Notes: generated by a model not told the origin, from the letters alone. DNA of 64,000 nt from Sphingopyxis chilensis (GCF_035930445.1 NZ_CP142394.1:405501-469500); one strand, 5' to 3'. Positions 26,148 to 36,288 are shown, counted from the first letter of the stretch. Translations and numbers: made by a program.

Positions 26148-26464
26148 GTCTCTCTCCCTGACGCCGCGCCCGTGCCGATGGCCGCCTGTCGTCGGAGACT
26201 AGCGATTGGTCCGGTCGATGCCAAGAATTTGCGGGATGCCCTGTCCCGCGGTTTTCGGCGCCAAAGGCGTTGCATTTCTGCGATAGTCCGTGCGCCTGCA
26301 TATTATGCGTATACGTATACCCTATGGCGGCGCGGCGTGATTGGTTTCAATTGCGAGGCTCAAGATGGGAAAGCCCACGTATCGGAGAGGAGCCTGACGG
26401 ACGCCCCGCGTCCCCCTCCCGGTGCATGGGTCAAAACCGCCCGTCCGTGCCAGGGGAGCCACAA
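26148..26464. promoter_or_regulatory. Divergent control region with LacI-type operator at 26309-26320
   Basis: 317 bp between the LacI gene and the TonB receptor. It holds the perfect palindrome GTATACGTATAC (26309-26320), overlapped on the left by TATTAT (26301-26306), a possible -10. A 145-bp leader follows, with AGGGGAG before the receptor ATG. I see nothing else in it. Confidence 0.65.
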
Positions 26465-29215
26465 ATGACCATGCCGACCAATCTTCGCCGGGGTGCCAGC
26501 GCCATCGCGCTTGGCCTCGCCTTGTCCGTTTTCGTGTCCGGCGCCGCGATGGCGCAGGATACGGACACCGCGCCCATCGATGAAGCGCCGACCGAGGATG
26601 CCATTGTCGTCACCGGCATCCGCGGCGCGATCAACAATTCGGTCCAGGCGAAGAAGGCGAACACCTCGATCGTGGAAGTGATTTCGGCCGAGGACATCGG
26701 CAAGCTGCCCGACCTGTCGATCGCCGAATCGCTGTCGCGCCTGCCGGGCCTTGCTACGCAGCGCCTCGATGGCCGCGCCAATGTCGTCTCGATCCGCGGC
26801 CTTGCCCCTGATTTCACCACGACCTTGCTCAACGGCCGCGAACAGGTTTCGGCGAGCAACAACCGCGGCGTCGAGCTCGACCAATATCCGTCGGAGCTGT
26901 TGAACGGCGCGGTCGTCTACAAGACCCCCGACGCGTCGCTGATCGGGCAGGCGCTCGGCGGCACAATCGACATGCGCACGGTGCGCCCGCTCGCCTATGG
27001 CCGGCGGGCGATCGCGGCGGGTGCGCGGTTCGAGGTCAACGACCTTGGCAAGCTCAACCCCGATATTTCGAACAAGGGCTATCGCGCCAACATCTCCTAT
27101 ATCGACCAGAATGCCGACGGCACGCTCGGCTGGGCGATCGGCTATGCACGGATGCAGTCGCCGACTGCCGAAGAGCGGTTCAACGCCTGGGGCTATCCCG
27201 CAGCCACCAACGGCACGGACACCGCCTTCCTGATCGGCGGGGCCAAACCCTATGTGAAATCGAATGAATTGAAGCGCGACGGCGTGATGGCGGTCGTCGA
27301 ATGGGAGCCGAGCGACAGGCTCCACATGACGATCGACGGATATTGGTCGAAGTTCAAGGACGAGCAGCGGCTGCGCGGAATCGAATTCCCGCTGGCATGG
27401 GGCAATTCGACGCTGCAGCCCGGCTTCACCGTCGAGGACGGGCTGGTGACCGAAGGCGTCTGGACGGGCACCGAGGCGGTGATGCGCAACGACGTCGTCC
27501 ACCGCGATTCAACGATCATCGCGGGTGGCTGGAATACTCAGTTCAAACCCAATGAGCGGCTGACGCTCGAACTCGACCTTGGCTATTCACGGCTCAAGAA
27601 GACCGAAGAGAATCTCGAAATCTACCTCGGCACCGGCCGCGGCGCGGGCGTCGGCGCGCGCGAAACGGCGCTGGGTTTCCAGTTGCGGCCGAACGGCGGG
27701 ATCATGTTCAACCCGTCGCTCGACTATGCCGATCCCAATCTTTTCGTGATCACCGATCCGCAGGGCTGGAACAGCTGCGGCGGCGCGGTCGCCAACTGCC
27801 AGGATGGCTTCGTCAACACGCCGAAGATCAAGGACGAGCTGAAATCGTTGCGGTTGCAGGCAACCCAGGAACTGGACGGCGTGATCAGCAGCCTGCGCGT
27901 CGGCGCCAATTATTCGGATCGCGAAAAGAGCCTCGACGATCGCGGCTTCGTGCTGACGAGCGAAAATTATCCGGCCAACACGGCGGTGCCCGCTGACTAT
28001 CTTTACGACCCGGTGTCGCTCGATTTCATTGGCATCCCCGGCATGGTCGCGTTCGACAGCTGGCGTTTCTATAACGACGGCAATTATACGCTGACGGATG
28101 GCGCGGGCTTCGATCCGGCGCGCGTCTTCAACGACTATACGATCCGCGAAAAGGTGTTGACCGGCTTCGTCCAGGCGAATTTCGACGCCGATGCGGGCAG
28201 CACACCGATCCGCGGCAATGTCGGCGTCCAGATCGTCCATTCGGACCAGACGGGGTCCAGCTTTTACGCCCAGGTCGTCGGCGGCGTAACCCAGTCGACG
28301 CCGATCACCGACGGCGACACCTATACCGACATCCTGCCGAGCATGAACCTGTCGGTCGAATTCGCCGACAACACCTTCCTGCGCTTCGGCGCGGCGCGGA
28401 TGCTGGCGCGCGCGCGCATGGACCAGCTGAAGCCCGGCGGCGGCGTTAATTTCGACACGTCGAGGCGCAACAACACCGACGTCAATGCGTCGCCCTGGTC
28501 GCTCGACCTCGGCAATGCGAAGCTGCGTCCGCTGATGGCCGACACGGTCGATGTCGGGCTCGAAAAATATTTCGGCCAGGGCGGCTATGTCTCGCTCGGC
28601 GGATTCTACAAATATCTCGAAAATTACATCTATCGCCAGGTCAATCCGTTCGACTTCTCGGACTTCGAGGTTCCCGACGGCGGCACGGTGGGCACGCGCG
28701 CCGGGCTTAGCCGCCAGTGGCTGAACGGCAATGCGGGCCGCGTCTATGGCGCCGAGGCGTCCTTCTCGCTGCCCTTCGCAAACCTGACACAATCGCTTGA
28801 CGGCTTCGGGGTGCTCGGCAGCGCCTCCTACACCAAGAGCCGCGTGCGCGAGGGCGGCGATACGACGATTTCGATGCCGGGCCTGTCGAAATGGGTCGTG
28901 AACGGAACCGCCTATTTCGAAAAGGCCGGGTTCCAGGTGCGCGCCTCGGGCCGCTATCGCTCGAAGTTCCTCGCAGAGGTTTCGACGATCAGCCTCGCGC
29001 GCGACATGTTCATGGCGAAGAGCGAGTTCGTCGTCGACGCGCAGGTCGGCTATACCTTCCAGAGCGGTACGCTCGAAGGGCTGGGCATCCTGCTTCAGGC
29101 ATCGAACCTGACGAACGAGCCGTTCGTGACCTATTACAACAATGATCCGCGCCAGATCCGCGACTATCAGAATTACGGTCGCAACTTCATGGCCGGTATC
29201 ACCTACAAGTTCTGA
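26465..29215 (+). CDS. TonB-dependent receptor for alpha-glucans (MalA-like, inferred)
   Basis: 916 aa from the ATG at 26465. Signal peptide about 1-30 (ALGLALSVFVSGAAMAQ). TonB-box-like AIVVTGIRGAINNS, then a plug domain with IVEVISAEDIGKLPDLSIAE and ANVVSIRGLAPDFTTTLLNG. A 22-strand-type barrel runs to the terminal aromatic ITYKF. This group of sphingomonad and Caulobacter receptors imports oligosaccharides. Neighbours (LacI, amylase, glucosidases) indicate starch or maltooligosaccharides. Located in the outer membrane. Confidence 0.9.
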   Translation: MTMPTNLRRGASAIALGLALSVFVSGAAMAQDTDTAPIDEAPTEDAIVVTGIRGAINNSVQAKKANTSIVEVISAEDIGKLPDLSIAESLSRLPGLATQRLDGRANVVSIRGLAPDFTTTLLNGREQVSASNNRGVELDQYPSELLNGAVVYKTPDASLIGQALGGTIDMRTVRPLAYGRRAIAAGARFEVNDLGKLNPDISNKGYRANISYIDQNADGTLGWAIGYARMQSPTAEERFNAWGYPAATNGTDTAFLIGGAKPYVKSNELKRDGVMAVVEWEPSDRLHMTIDGYWSKFKDEQRLRGIEFPLAWGNSTLQPGFTVEDGLVTEGVWTGTEAVMRNDVVHRDSTIIAGGWNTQFKPNERLTLELDLGYSRLKKTEENLEIYLGTGRGAGVGARETALGFQLRPNGGIMFNPSLDYADPNLFVITDPQGWNSCGGAVANCQDGFVNTPKIKDELKSLRLQATQELDGVISSLRVGANYSDREKSLDDRGFVLTSENYPANTAVPADYLYDPVSLDFIGIPGMVAFDSWRFYNDGNYTLTDGAGFDPARVFNDYTIREKVLTGFVQANFDADAGSTPIRGNVGVQIVHSDQTGSSFYAQVVGGVTQSTPITDGDTYTDILPSMNLSVEFADNTFLRFGAARMLARARMDQLKPGGGVNFDTSRRNNTDVNASPWSLDLGNAKLRPLMADTVDVGLEKYFGQGGYVSLGGFYKYLENYIYRQVNPFDFSDFEVPDGGTVGTRAGLSRQWLNGNAGRVYGAEASFSLPFANLTQSLDGFGVLGSASYTKSRVREGGDTTISMPGLSKWVVNGTAYFEKAGFQVRASGRYRSKFLAEVSTISLARDMFMAKSEFVVDAQVGYTFQSGTLEGLGILLQASNLTNEPFVTYYNNDPRQIRDYQNYGRNFMAGITYKF

Positions 29216-29222
29216 CGGGCGC

Positions 29223-29249
29223 GCGGGCCGTCCGGCAAGGCCGGCCCGC
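29223..29249 (+). terminator. Intercistronic hairpin after the TonB receptor
   Basis: An 8-bp stem GCGGGCCG / CGGCCCGC with an 11-nt loop, immediately after the receptor stop and before the halogenase start at 29275. There is no T-tract; it may stabilise the receptor mRNA or reduce read-through to the downstream enzymes. Confidence 0.4.
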
Positions 29250-29274
29250 TTCCGGACGCGAGGGAAGGAACAGG

Positions 29275-30783
29275 GTGGGCGAAAGTCGCATCACGAAGGT
29301 GGTGATCGTCGGGGGCGGAACGGCGGGCTGGATGGCCGCTGCGGCGCTGTCGCGCACGATGGACAATCTGTCGATCCGACTGATCGAGAGCGACGCGATC
29401 GGCACCGTCGGAGTCGGCGAGGCGACGATCCCCGCCATCCGGCTGTTCAACGCGCTGATCGGCATCGACGAGAATGAATTCATCCGCGAAACGGGCGGCA
29501 CGTTCAAGCTGGGTATCCAGTTCCACGACTGGGGCCGGATCGGCGACGTCTATATGCACGCCTTCGGGCAGATCGGGCGCAGCCTCGGCATGCTGCCGTT
29601 CCAGCAATATTGGCTGCGGGGCCGGCAAGAGGGTGTCGCGGGATGGCTTGGCGATTATTCGCTGAACGAAACCGCGGGGCGCCAGAACCGCTTCGCGCGG
29701 CTGCAGCGCATTCCCGACACCAGCCTCGACGGCATCGCCTATGCCTTTCATTTCGATGCCGCGCTTTATGCCGCCTATCTGCGCAAGATGGCGGAACAGG
29801 CAGGCGTCGTACGGACCGAGGGGAAGATCGACAGCGTCAAGCGCCACGGTGAAAGCGGTCATGTCGAAGCCGTCGTCCTCGAAAGTGGCGAACAAGTCGC
29901 CGGCGAACTTTTTATCGACTGTTCGGGTTTTCGCGCGCTGCTGATCGAGGAGGCGCTCGAAACCGGCTTTGAGGACTGGACGCACTGGCTTCCCTGCGAT
30001 CGCGCTATCGCGGTGCCGAGCGAAAACGCCGGCCCGCCGCGCCCCTATACACAGGCGATCGCACATCGGGCCGGCTGGCAATGGCGCATTCCGCTCCAGC
30101 ACCGGACGGGGAACGGTCATGTCTTTTGCAGCGATTTCATCAGTGAGGATGAGGCGGCCACGGTCCTGCTCGCCAACATCGAGGGCCGCCCGCTCGCCGA
30201 TCCGCGGACGCTGCGTTTCCGGACGGGTATGCGCAAGAAAGCGTGGAACGGCAATGTCGTCGCATTGGGCCTCGCTTCGGGTTTCCTCGAACCGCTCGAA
30301 TCGACCAGCATCCACCTGATCCAGAACGGCATCGCCAAACTGCTCGCGCACTTCCCCGATCGCGATTTCGATGCCGCCAATATCGAGGCCTATAACCGCC
30401 GGATGCGCTTCGATTACGAACGCGTCCGCGACTTCGTCATCCTCCACTATCACGCCAACCAGCGCACGGACTCGCCCTTCTGGGTTCGTTGCCGCGAGAT
30501 GGGCATTCCCGATACGCTGGCGGGCAAGATCGAGCTGTTTCGAAGCCAGGGCCAGATCGTTCGCGAAGCCGACGAATTATTCATCGAGATCGGCTGGTTC
30601 CAGGTGCTGACGGGCCAGAATATCCTGCCCGGCGGTTATCATCCGATGGCCGATCAGCTCACTCGCGACGAATTGGCTGGCTTTTTCGCCGACATCGAAA
30701 CGATCGTCGCGCGCACCGCGTCACGTCTGCCCGCCCACGAGGATTTCATCGCGCAGCATTGCGCGGCAGGAGTGATGGCATGA
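29275..30783 (+). CDS. Flavin-dependent tryptophan-halogenase-like protein
   Basis: 502 aa, GTG start with AGGGAAGGAA upstream. All signatures of flavin-dependent tryptophan halogenases are present: the dinucleotide-binding GGGTAGW (13-19), the lysine that carries the chloramine-like intermediate (Lys78 in TFKLGIQF), WQWRIP (268-273), and LEPLEST with Glu339/Glu342. Its place between a glucan TonB receptor and an amylase (ATGA overlap) is odd for a halogenase. Similar genes recur in sphingomonad sugar loci and their substrate is unresolved. It may halogenate an indole-type compound, or may be a repurposed monooxygenase. Confidence 0.88.
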   Translation: MGESRITKVVIVGGGTAGWMAAAALSRTMDNLSIRLIESDAIGTVGVGEATIPAIRLFNALIGIDENEFIRETGGTFKLGIQFHDWGRIGDVYMHAFGQIGRSLGMLPFQQYWLRGRQEGVAGWLGDYSLNETAGRQNRFARLQRIPDTSLDGIAYAFHFDAALYAAYLRKMAEQAGVVRTEGKIDSVKRHGESGHVEAVVLESGEQVAGELFIDCSGFRALLIEEALETGFEDWTHWLPCDRAIAVPSENAGPPRPYTQAIAHRAGWQWRIPLQHRTGNGHVFCSDFISEDEAATVLLANIEGRPLADPRTLRFRTGMRKKAWNGNVVALGLASGFLEPLESTSIHLIQNGIAKLLAHFPDRDFDAANIEAYNRRMRFDYERVRDFVILHYHANQRTDSPFWVRCREMGIPDTLAGKIELFRSQGQIVREADELFIEIGWFQVLTGQNILPGGYHPMADQLTRDELAGFFADIETIVARTASRLPAHEDFIAQHCAAGVMA

Positions 30784-32582
30784 GCCTGATCGCATCGGTA
30801 ATCGCGCTGAGCCTCGCGGGTACCGCGCCCGCCGCCGCCGTGGAGGATTACCGCCAGCGGCCGGCGACGGACGAGGTCATCTATTTCGTGCTTCCCGACC
30901 GTTTCGAGAATGGCGATCCGCAGAACGATCGCGGGGGGCTGGAGGGCGACCGGCTCGCCACGGGCTATGACCCGAGCGCCAAGGGCTTTTTCCACGGCGG
31001 CGACCTTGCGGGGCTGACGAAGCGGCTCGACTATATCGAGGGGCTGGGCGCGACGGCGATCTGGTTCGCGCCGATCTTCAAGAACAAGCCGGTGCAGGGG
31101 CCCAAGGGCGAGGAGAGCGCGGGCTATCACGGCTATTGGGTGACCGACTTCACGTCTGTAGATCCGCATTTCGGGACCAATGAAGAGTTCAAGGCGTTCG
31201 TCGATGCCGCGCATGCGCGGGGGATGAAAGTCTATATGGACATCATCGCCAACCACACTGCCGACGTCATCCGCTACAAGGAGGATGCGGCGCGGGGCTT
31301 CCGCTACCGCAGCCTTGCCGATTATCCTTTCTCGCGGCGCGGGGGACCGGAAGGTCCCGCGATCAATCCCGGCTTTGCGGGCGATCATGTCGCGACGGCA
31401 GAGAATTGGAAAAAGCTGACCGATCCGGCTTTCGCCTATACGCCCGTCGTGCCGAAGGGCGAGGAGAGGGTGAAGGTCCCGGCGTGGCTCAACGACCCCG
31501 TCTATTATCACAATCGCGGCAACAGCGATTGGGTCGGCGAGTCGGCGCTGTACGGGGATTTTTCGGGGCTCGACGACCTCGCAACCGAAGACCCGCGCGT
31601 CGTCCAGGGCTTTATCGACATCTATGGCCGCTGGATCGACGATTTCGGTATCGACGGGTTCCGCATCGACACCGCGAAGCATGTGAACCCCGAATTCTGG
31701 CAGGCGTTCGTCCCCGCGATGCAGGCGCGGGCAAAGGCGCGCGGCATCCCCAATTTCCACATCTTCGGCGAGGTCTATGTCGATGCGGTCGATCCGGGCG
31801 CGCTTGCCTGGTACACGCACGCGGCGGACCTCCCCGCGGTCCTCGATTTCGGTTTCGCGCGTGCGGCGATCGACGCGGTCAGCGGTACGAAAGGCACCGA
31901 TCAGTTCGCGAAGCTGTTTGACGGCGACCTGCTCTATAAGGGTGGGGCAGGTGCGGCGCTCGAATTGCCCACCTTCCTCGGCAATCACGATATGGGCCGC
32001 TTTTCGATGTTCGTGAAGGCGGCGAACCCCGGGGCGAGCGAGGCCGAACTGCTCCAGCGCGTGATGCTCGGCCATGCGATGCTGTTGACGCTGCGCGGGG
32101 TGCCGACGATCTATTATGGCGACGAACAGGGGTTCGTCTCGGACGACAAGGACCAGCTCGCGCGCGAGGATATGTTCGCGTCGACGGTCGCCGCCTATAA
32201 CGACAATGACCTGATCGGCAGCAATGCCACGACTGCGGCGGCGAATTTCGACCCCGCGCATCCGCTCTATCGACATATCGCGGCATTATCGCAGTTACGC
32301 CGCAAGACCCCGGCATTGTCGCGCGGCACGACCAAGGTGCGTGCCTTCGCCGAAAAGCCCGGCCTGTTGGCGGTATCGCGTTTCGACCCCGAAACCGGGC
32401 GCGAGGTGCTGCTGGCGTTCAATACGTCCGCGGCGCCGCTCGCGGCAAACATTGCCATCAATGTGAAAAGCACGGCCTTTACCGCGCTCCACGGCGATTG
32501 CCCGGTCACGCCCGCCGCGCCCGGCAGCCTCCACCTTTCCCTCCCCGCCCTCGGTACGATCATCTGCCAGGCCAGCGAATAA
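30780..32582 (+). CDS. Exported alpha-amylase family protein (GH13)
   Basis: 600 aa from the ATG at 30780, overlapping the halogenase stop by 4 bp. Signal peptide 1-20 (VIALSLAGTAPAAA). GH13 catalytic residues: nucleophile Asp297 in GFRIDTAKH, acid/base Glu331 in HIFGEVY, and Asp404 in FLGNHDMGR. A cyclomaltodextrinase- or neopullulanase-like insertion region sits at about 200-240. It cleaves alpha-1,4-glucan oligosaccharides, probably in the periplasm, after uptake by the TonB receptor. Confidence 0.92.
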   Translation: MSLIASVIALSLAGTAPAAAVEDYRQRPATDEVIYFVLPDRFENGDPQNDRGGLEGDRLATGYDPSAKGFFHGGDLAGLTKRLDYIEGLGATAIWFAPIFKNKPVQGPKGEESAGYHGYWVTDFTSVDPHFGTNEEFKAFVDAAHARGMKVYMDIIANHTADVIRYKEDAARGFRYRSLADYPFSRRGGPEGPAINPGFAGDHVATAENWKKLTDPAFAYTPVVPKGEERVKVPAWLNDPVYYHNRGNSDWVGESALYGDFSGLDDLATEDPRVVQGFIDIYGRWIDDFGIDGFRIDTAKHVNPEFWQAFVPAMQARAKARGIPNFHIFGEVYVDAVDPGALAWYTHAADLPAVLDFGFARAAIDAVSGTKGTDQFAKLFDGDLLYKGGAGAALELPTFLGNHDMGRFSMFVKAANPGASEAELLQRVMLGHAMLLTLRGVPTIYYGDEQGFVSDDKDQLAREDMFASTVAAYNDNDLIGSNATTAAANFDPAHPLYRHIAALSQLRRKTPALSRGTTKVRAFAEKPGLLAVSRFDPETGREVLLAFNTSAAPLAANIAINVKSTAFTALHGDCPVTPAAPGSLHLSLPALGTIICQASE

Positions 32583-32594
32583 GCGAAAAAACGC

Positions 32595-34241
32595 GTGACG
32601 ACCAACCAGCCCCTCGTTCAGGATCAAAGCCTTTCCGTCGCCCCCGAGACGCCGTGGTGGAAGGGGGCGGTGATCTATCAGGTCTATCCTCGCAGCTTCG
32701 CCGATTCGAACGGCGACGGCGTCGGCGACCTTGCCGGAATCACCGCGCGGCTCGACTATATCGCCAGCCTTGGTGTCGACGCGATCTGGCTGTCGCCGTT
32801 CTACCCCTCGCCGATGGACGATTTCGGATACGACATCGCCAATTATTGCGATGTCGATCCGATCTTCGGCTCGCTCGCCGATTTCGATGCGCTCGTCGCG
32901 CGCGCGCACGCGCTGGGGCTGAAGGTCACGACCGACCTCGTCTTCGCGCACACCTCCGACCGTCACACATGGTTCGCCGAGAGCCGCGCGAACAAGGACA
33001 ATGACAAGGCCGACTGGTATGTCTGGGCCGATGCAAAGGTCGACGGATCGCCGCCGACCAACTGGCAGTCGGTGTTCGGCGGCCCGGCGTGGACGTGGGA
33101 CGCGCGCCGCGGCCAATATTATATGCACAATTTCCTGGGGTCGCAGCCGCAGCTCAACGTCCATAATCGCGCGGTGCAGGAGGCGCTGCTCGGCGTCGTG
33201 CGCTTCTGGCTCGATCGCGGGGTCGACGGCTTTCGCATCGATGCGATCAATTTTTCGATGCACGACCCCGAACTTCGTGACAATCCGCCCGCGCCGCCGT
33301 CGAACAAGGCCCGCACCCGGCCGTTCGATTTCCAGCAGAAAATCTATAACCAGTCGCACCCCGACATCCCGCTGTTCCTCGAACGCATCCGCGCGCTGAC
33401 CGATGAATATCCGGGCCGCTTCACGGTGGCCGAGGTCGGCGGCGACGATGCGGTGCGCGAGATGAAATTGTTCACCGCGGGTGAAGGACGGCTGAGCACC
33501 GCCTATGGCTTCGACTTCCTCTATGCCGACAAGCTGACGCCGCAACTGGTGCGCGAGGCGGCCGAACAATGGCCCGACGCGCCGGGTACAGGCTGGCCAA
33601 GCTGGGCGTTCGAGAATCACGACGCACCGCGCGCGGTATCGCGATGGACCCCCGGAAGCGTCGAGCCTGCCGCCTTTGCTCGAATGAAGATGGCGCTGCT
33701 CTGCGCGCTGCGCGGCAATATCATCATCTACAATGGCGAGGAGCTGGGGCTCGACCAGGTCGAAATCCCGTTCGAGCTGGTCAAGGATCCCGAGGCACTC
33801 AAGAATTGGCCGCTGACCCTTTCGCGCGACGGCGCGCGGACGCCGCTCCCCTGGGCGTCGGGCGAAAGCCATGCGGGATTTTCGAGCGTCGACCCGTGGC
33901 TGCCGCTCGGCGCCACGCACGGCGACCTCGCAGTCGATCGGCAGCACGACGACCCCGCATCGCTGCTCAACCTCACCCGCCGTCTGATTGCCTTGCGCGC
34001 GGCGCACCCGGCGCTACGACTGGGCGCCAACGCGCACTGGATTGCCGACGGCGACCTGCTCGGGTTCGATCGCGTCGCGGGCGGCGAGCATGTCCGCTGC
34101 CTCTTCAATCTCGGCGGCGGGGCGATCGATATCGCCGGGCGCTGTGCCGGCGCGGAGCCGATTATCCTGTTGAACGGCGCCGACCCGGCGCATTTGCCGC
34201 CGTGCGGCGCCCTCTGGCTGAAACTCGAAGGAAAAAATTGA
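32595..34241 (+). CDS. Alpha-glucosidase (GH13)
   Basis: 548 aa, GTG start with only a weak ribosome-binding site. No signal peptide is seen, so it is probably cytoplasmic. GH13 residues: Asp216 in GFRIDAINF, Glu280 in TVAEVGGDD, Asp343 in ENHDAPR. The opening WWKGAVIYQVYPRSFADSNG is typical of oligo-1,6-/alpha-1,4-glucosidases. It would split maltose or short maltooligosaccharides brought in by the MFS transporter. It lies 12 bp after the amylase, and its stop overlaps the GH97 start by 1 bp. Confidence 0.92.
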   Translation: MTTNQPLVQDQSLSVAPETPWWKGAVIYQVYPRSFADSNGDGVGDLAGITARLDYIASLGVDAIWLSPFYPSPMDDFGYDIANYCDVDPIFGSLADFDALVARAHALGLKVTTDLVFAHTSDRHTWFAESRANKDNDKADWYVWADAKVDGSPPTNWQSVFGGPAWTWDARRGQYYMHNFLGSQPQLNVHNRAVQEALLGVVRFWLDRGVDGFRIDAINFSMHDPELRDNPPAPPSNKARTRPFDFQQKIYNQSHPDIPLFLERIRALTDEYPGRFTVAEVGGDDAVREMKLFTAGEGRLSTAYGFDFLYADKLTPQLVREAAEQWPDAPGTGWPSWAFENHDAPRAVSRWTPGSVEPAAFARMKMALLCALRGNIIIYNGEELGLDQVEIPFELVKDPEALKNWPLTLSRDGARTPLPWASGESHAGFSSVDPWLPLGATHGDLAVDRQHDDPASLLNLTRRLIALRAAHPALRLGANAHWIADGDLLGFDRVAGGEHVRCLFNLGGGAIDIAGRCAGAEPIILLNGADPAHLPPCGALWLKLEGKN

Positions 34242-36286
34242 TGCGTAGCCTGTTTGTCGCCCTCCCGCTGCTCGCCGCCGCGGCAGTTCCCGCCGCGGCG
34301 CAGGATGCGCGGCCGCAGCAGACCGCTACGTCGCCCAACGGCGATATCGTGCTGACCGTGACCACCGACAACGATCAGCGCCCGACCTGGTCGCTGTCGC
34401 GCAAGGGCAAGCTGCTGCTCGCGCCCTCGAAACTCGGCTTTCTGCTTACCGACGGCATCGCGCTCCAGCGCGGCTTCGCGATCGAGAGCGCCGAGCGCGC
34501 GAGTGGCGATACGCGCTGGGAACAGCCGTGGGGCGAACGCCGTTTCGTGCGCGACCGCCACAACGAGCTGCTCGTCCGCTTCCGCCAGAATGAAAGCTGG
34601 GGGGGACATGCGATGAATGTCCGCTTCCGCCTGTTCGACGACGGAGTCGGTTTCCGCTATGAATTGCCCGAGCAGGCGGGGCTGGCGACCGCGAAGATCG
34701 CCGACGAGATCACCGAATTCGACATCGCGCCCGAGGGCACGGCCTGGTGGATCGCCGGCGGCGAGTGGAACCGTTACGAGCAGATTTACCAGCACACGCC
34801 GATCGACGCGGTCGCGACCGCGCATACGCCGATCACGATGCGCCTCGACGACGGCACGCACCTGTCGTTCCATGAAGCCGCGCTCGTCGATTATGCCGGC
34901 ATGTGGTTCAGGCGTGTCGAGGGACGGAAATTCCGTGCGACCCTGTCGCCGTCGTCGCAAGGGCCGCGCGTCATCCGCGACCTGCCGTTCGCAACCCCGT
35001 GGCGGACGATCCGCATCGCCGACGATGCGGCGGGACTGGTCGAAAACGACTTGGAGCTCAACCTCAACGAGCCGAACAAGCTGGGCGACACGAGCTGGTT
35101 CAAGCCGATGAAATATATCGGCATCTGGTGGGGGATGATCCGGGGGCCGTGGAGCTGGGCCGAAGGCCCGCAGCATGGCGCGACCACCGAACGGACCAAG
35201 CAATATATCGATTTCGCAGCGAAGCATGGTTTCGGCGGCGTGCTGGTCGAGGGCTGGAACAAGGGCTGGAACGGCAACTGGTTCGGCCATGGCGACGAAT
35301 ATAGTTTTACCGAGGCGACCCCTGACTTCGACCTGAAGGCGGTCACCGATTACGGACGGAAAAAGGGCGTCCAGCTGATCGGACACCACGAAACGGGCGG
35401 CAATATCGCGGTATATGAGGCGCAGCTTGACGATGCGATGAAGCTTTACGGCCGGCTCGGCGTGGGGACGGTCAAGACCGGCTATGTCGCCGACGCGGGC
35501 GGGATTATCGCGCCGGGCGACACGCCGGGGACGAAGCGTATGGAATGGCACGATGGGCAGCGGCAGGTGCAACACCATCTGAAGGTCGTCGAGATCGCCG
35601 CCAAATATCATGTCGCGGTCAATCCGCACGAACCGGTGAAGGACACGGGCCTTCGTCGCACCTATCCCAACTGGGTCGCACGCGAAGGCGCCCGGGGCAT
35701 GGAATATAATGCCTGGGGTGCCTTCGCCAACGGCCCCGATCATGAACCGACGCTCGTCTACACGCGGATGCTGTCGGGTCCGATGGACTATACCCCCGGC
35801 GTGCTCAGCCTGAAGGGCGCGCAGGACGTGCCGCTCGCCTCGACGCTCGCCAAACAGCTTGGCCTCTACCTCGCGCTTTATTCGCCGATCCAGATGGCGG
35901 CGGACTTCATCGAAAATCTCGAAGCGCATCCGCGCGAGCTCGAATTCATCAAGGCAGTCCCGGCTGACTGGGCTGAAAGCAAGCTGGTCGCGGGTGAGGT
36001 TGGCGACTATGCGATCTTCGCGCGCAAGGACCGCGCCAGCGCCGACTGGTATGTCGGCGGGGTCAATGATGCGACCGAACGCACGCTGACGCTGACATTC
36101 GATTTCCTCGACCCGGGCAAGACCTATACCGCGACGATCTGGAAGGATGGCGAGGGCGCCACTTATCTGACCGAAGCGCGGCACCGCATCGCCTACGAAA
36201 CGATCAGGGTGAAGAAGGGCGATAGCTATAAATTGTGGCTGGCGCCGGGCGGCGGCGCGGCGATGCGCGTCGCACCGGGGAAATAG
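34241..36286 (+). CDS. GH97 glycoside hydrolase (SusB-like alpha-glucosidase)
   Basis: 681 aa from the ATG at 34241; signal peptide 1-21 (LPLLAAAAVPAAAQ). N-terminal beta-sandwich to about 280, central TIM barrel (GIWWGMIRGPWSWAEGPQHG; GVLVEGWNKGWNGNW), C-terminal sandwich. Glu464 (NPHEP) and Glu488 (RGMEY) are 24 residues apart, as are the two catalytic Glu of inverting SusB. This points to an inverting alpha-glucosidase rather than the retaining alpha-galactosidase branch. Periplasmic. The last gene of the operon; it ends 2 bp from the convergent symporter stop. Confidence 0.9.
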   Translation: MRSLFVALPLLAAAAVPAAAQDARPQQTATSPNGDIVLTVTTDNDQRPTWSLSRKGKLLLAPSKLGFLLTDGIALQRGFAIESAERASGDTRWEQPWGERRFVRDRHNELLVRFRQNESWGGHAMNVRFRLFDDGVGFRYELPEQAGLATAKIADEITEFDIAPEGTAWWIAGGEWNRYEQIYQHTPIDAVATAHTPITMRLDDGTHLSFHEAALVDYAGMWFRRVEGRKFRATLSPSSQGPRVIRDLPFATPWRTIRIADDAAGLVENDLELNLNEPNKLGDTSWFKPMKYIGIWWGMIRGPWSWAEGPQHGATTERTKQYIDFAAKHGFGGVLVEGWNKGWNGNWFGHGDEYSFTEATPDFDLKAVTDYGRKKGVQLIGHHETGGNIAVYEAQLDDAMKLYGRLGVGTVKTGYVADAGGIIAPGDTPGTKRMEWHDGQRQVQHHLKVVEIAAKYHVAVNPHEPVKDTGLRRTYPNWVAREGARGMEYNAWGAFANGPDHEPTLVYTRMLSGPMDYTPGVLSLKGAQDVPLASTLAKQLGLYLALYSPIQMAADFIENLEAHPRELEFIKAVPADWAESKLVAGEVGDYAIFARKDRASADWYVGGVNDATERTLTLTFDFLDPGKTYTATIWKDGEGATYLTEARHRIAYETIRVKKGDSYKLWLAPGGGAAMRVAPGK

Positions 36287-36288
36287 CC

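Noticed and set aside
33728..36184. 818-codon minus-strand open frame opposite GH13 and GH97 genes
   Set aside because: The sense strand carries clear catalytic motifs; the antisense translation has none and no ribosome-binding site.
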